Source of the DNA: Atkinsonella hypoxylon
Taxonomy: Eukaryota > Ascomycota > Sordariomycetes > Hypocreales > Clavicipitaceae
Length of the DNA: 48,526 nt
Assembly (NCBI GenBank): GCA_000729835.1
Contig: JFHB01000225.1
Location: 1 to 48,526, forward strand
Direction: 5' to 3'
The notes below the pieces were generated by a model. It had not been told where the DNA came from and ran no database searches. It saw only the letters and a list, made by a program, of their open reading frames with translations. The position numbers and the translations under genes were made by a program. Positions within the stretch are counted from its first letter, which is position 1. Each line of letters opens with the position of its first letter. Shown here one piece after another: positions 48,161 through 48,526 of this stretch.

Positions 48161-48526
48161 ATTATTGTATATATATAGTATATATAGGTAGAAAATTAAA
48201 AGGAAATAATATATATTATATATAGGTAATTTTAAATCTATTACTAATATTTTATAATTAAGCAATTTAATATATATATATATAGAGTATATACTATATA
48301 TATACTAATATTCTATTGCTATAGTAATATCTTAAGTATTATTTAATATATTTATAAGAAAAGCATTATATTATAGGTATATATATATTATTTATTATTA
48401 TTATAAATATATAGTTATATTCTTATATAAAAACTATCTATATTAATATTATTTATACTTTATATATATAGTATATATCTTATTAAAAAAGCTAATTTAA
48501 TTCTATTTACACTTTATATATATAGT
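48161..48526. other. AT-rich flank, no gene
   Basis: Starts with ATTAT (TSD of C). It is made almost entirely of A and T with TATATA runs and no CpG. A 20-base motif ending in CTTTATATATATAGT occurs near 48451-48471 and again at 48506-48526. No gene. Confidence 0.8.

Noticed and set aside
1..48526. A ciliate-like genetic code in which TAA and TAG mean Gln
   Set aside because: The polyproteins do read through TAA/TAG, but these also stand at conserved Trp positions, catalytic Asp codons read Asn, and LTR pairs show directional C-to-T and G-to-A changes. RIP explains all of these; a changed code does not.
1..48526. Mitochondrial or plasmid DNA because of the high AT content
   Set aside because: No mitochondrial genes are present; the window is nearly all nuclear-type LTR retrotransposons with target duplications.

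Overview
The window is a block of retrotransposons in a filamentous ascomycete (Pezizomycotina) genome. No host gene, tRNA or rRNA could be recognised. It is very AT-rich. TpA is abundant and CpA/TpG are depleted. Every polyprotein frame is broken by TAA/TAG at positions where the families normally carry Gln, Trp or Arg, and catalytic Asp codons read Asn. Paired LTRs differ almost only by C-to-T and G-to-A. This is the signature of repeat-induced point mutation (RIP), which acts only on duplicated DNA in fungi. No species can be named from the sequence.

Six LTR retrotransposons cover all but about 1.6 kb. Three are copies of one Ty1/copia family (315-bp LTRs, about 6.31 kb): A at 273-6583 (target duplication ATAGG), B at 7282-13591 (CTAAA) and C at 13893-48160 (ATTAT). 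C holds a four-level nest. Element D, a Ty3/gypsy element of about 8.09 kb, sits in the 5' LTR of C (13969-41923, CATCT). Inside D lies E, a different and very large Ty3/gypsy element on the minus strand (20193-40049; about 11.8 kb once the element inside it is removed). Inside E lies F, a second copy of the D family (26768-34857, GAGGC). The order of insertion is therefore C, then D, then E, then F.

The copia copies read gag, protease, integrase, reverse transcriptase and RNase H in one frame. D and F have gag followed by protease-RT-RNase H-integrase in the -1 frame, then about 2.4 kb of non-pol DNA before the 3' LTR. E reads gag, protease, RT/RNase H and integrase on the minus strand. It then has about 4.2 kb of extra DNA with candidate accessory reading frames that I could not assign. 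All copies are dead by mutation.

The four non-element spacers (1-272, 6584-7281, 13592-13892, 48161-48526) are even more AT-rich and contain no CpG at all. They look like older decayed sequence. The clearest general pattern is that RIP fades towards the outer edges of each element: the start of the left LTR and the end of the right LTR are nearly unmutated, while the inner LTR halves are heavily mutated.
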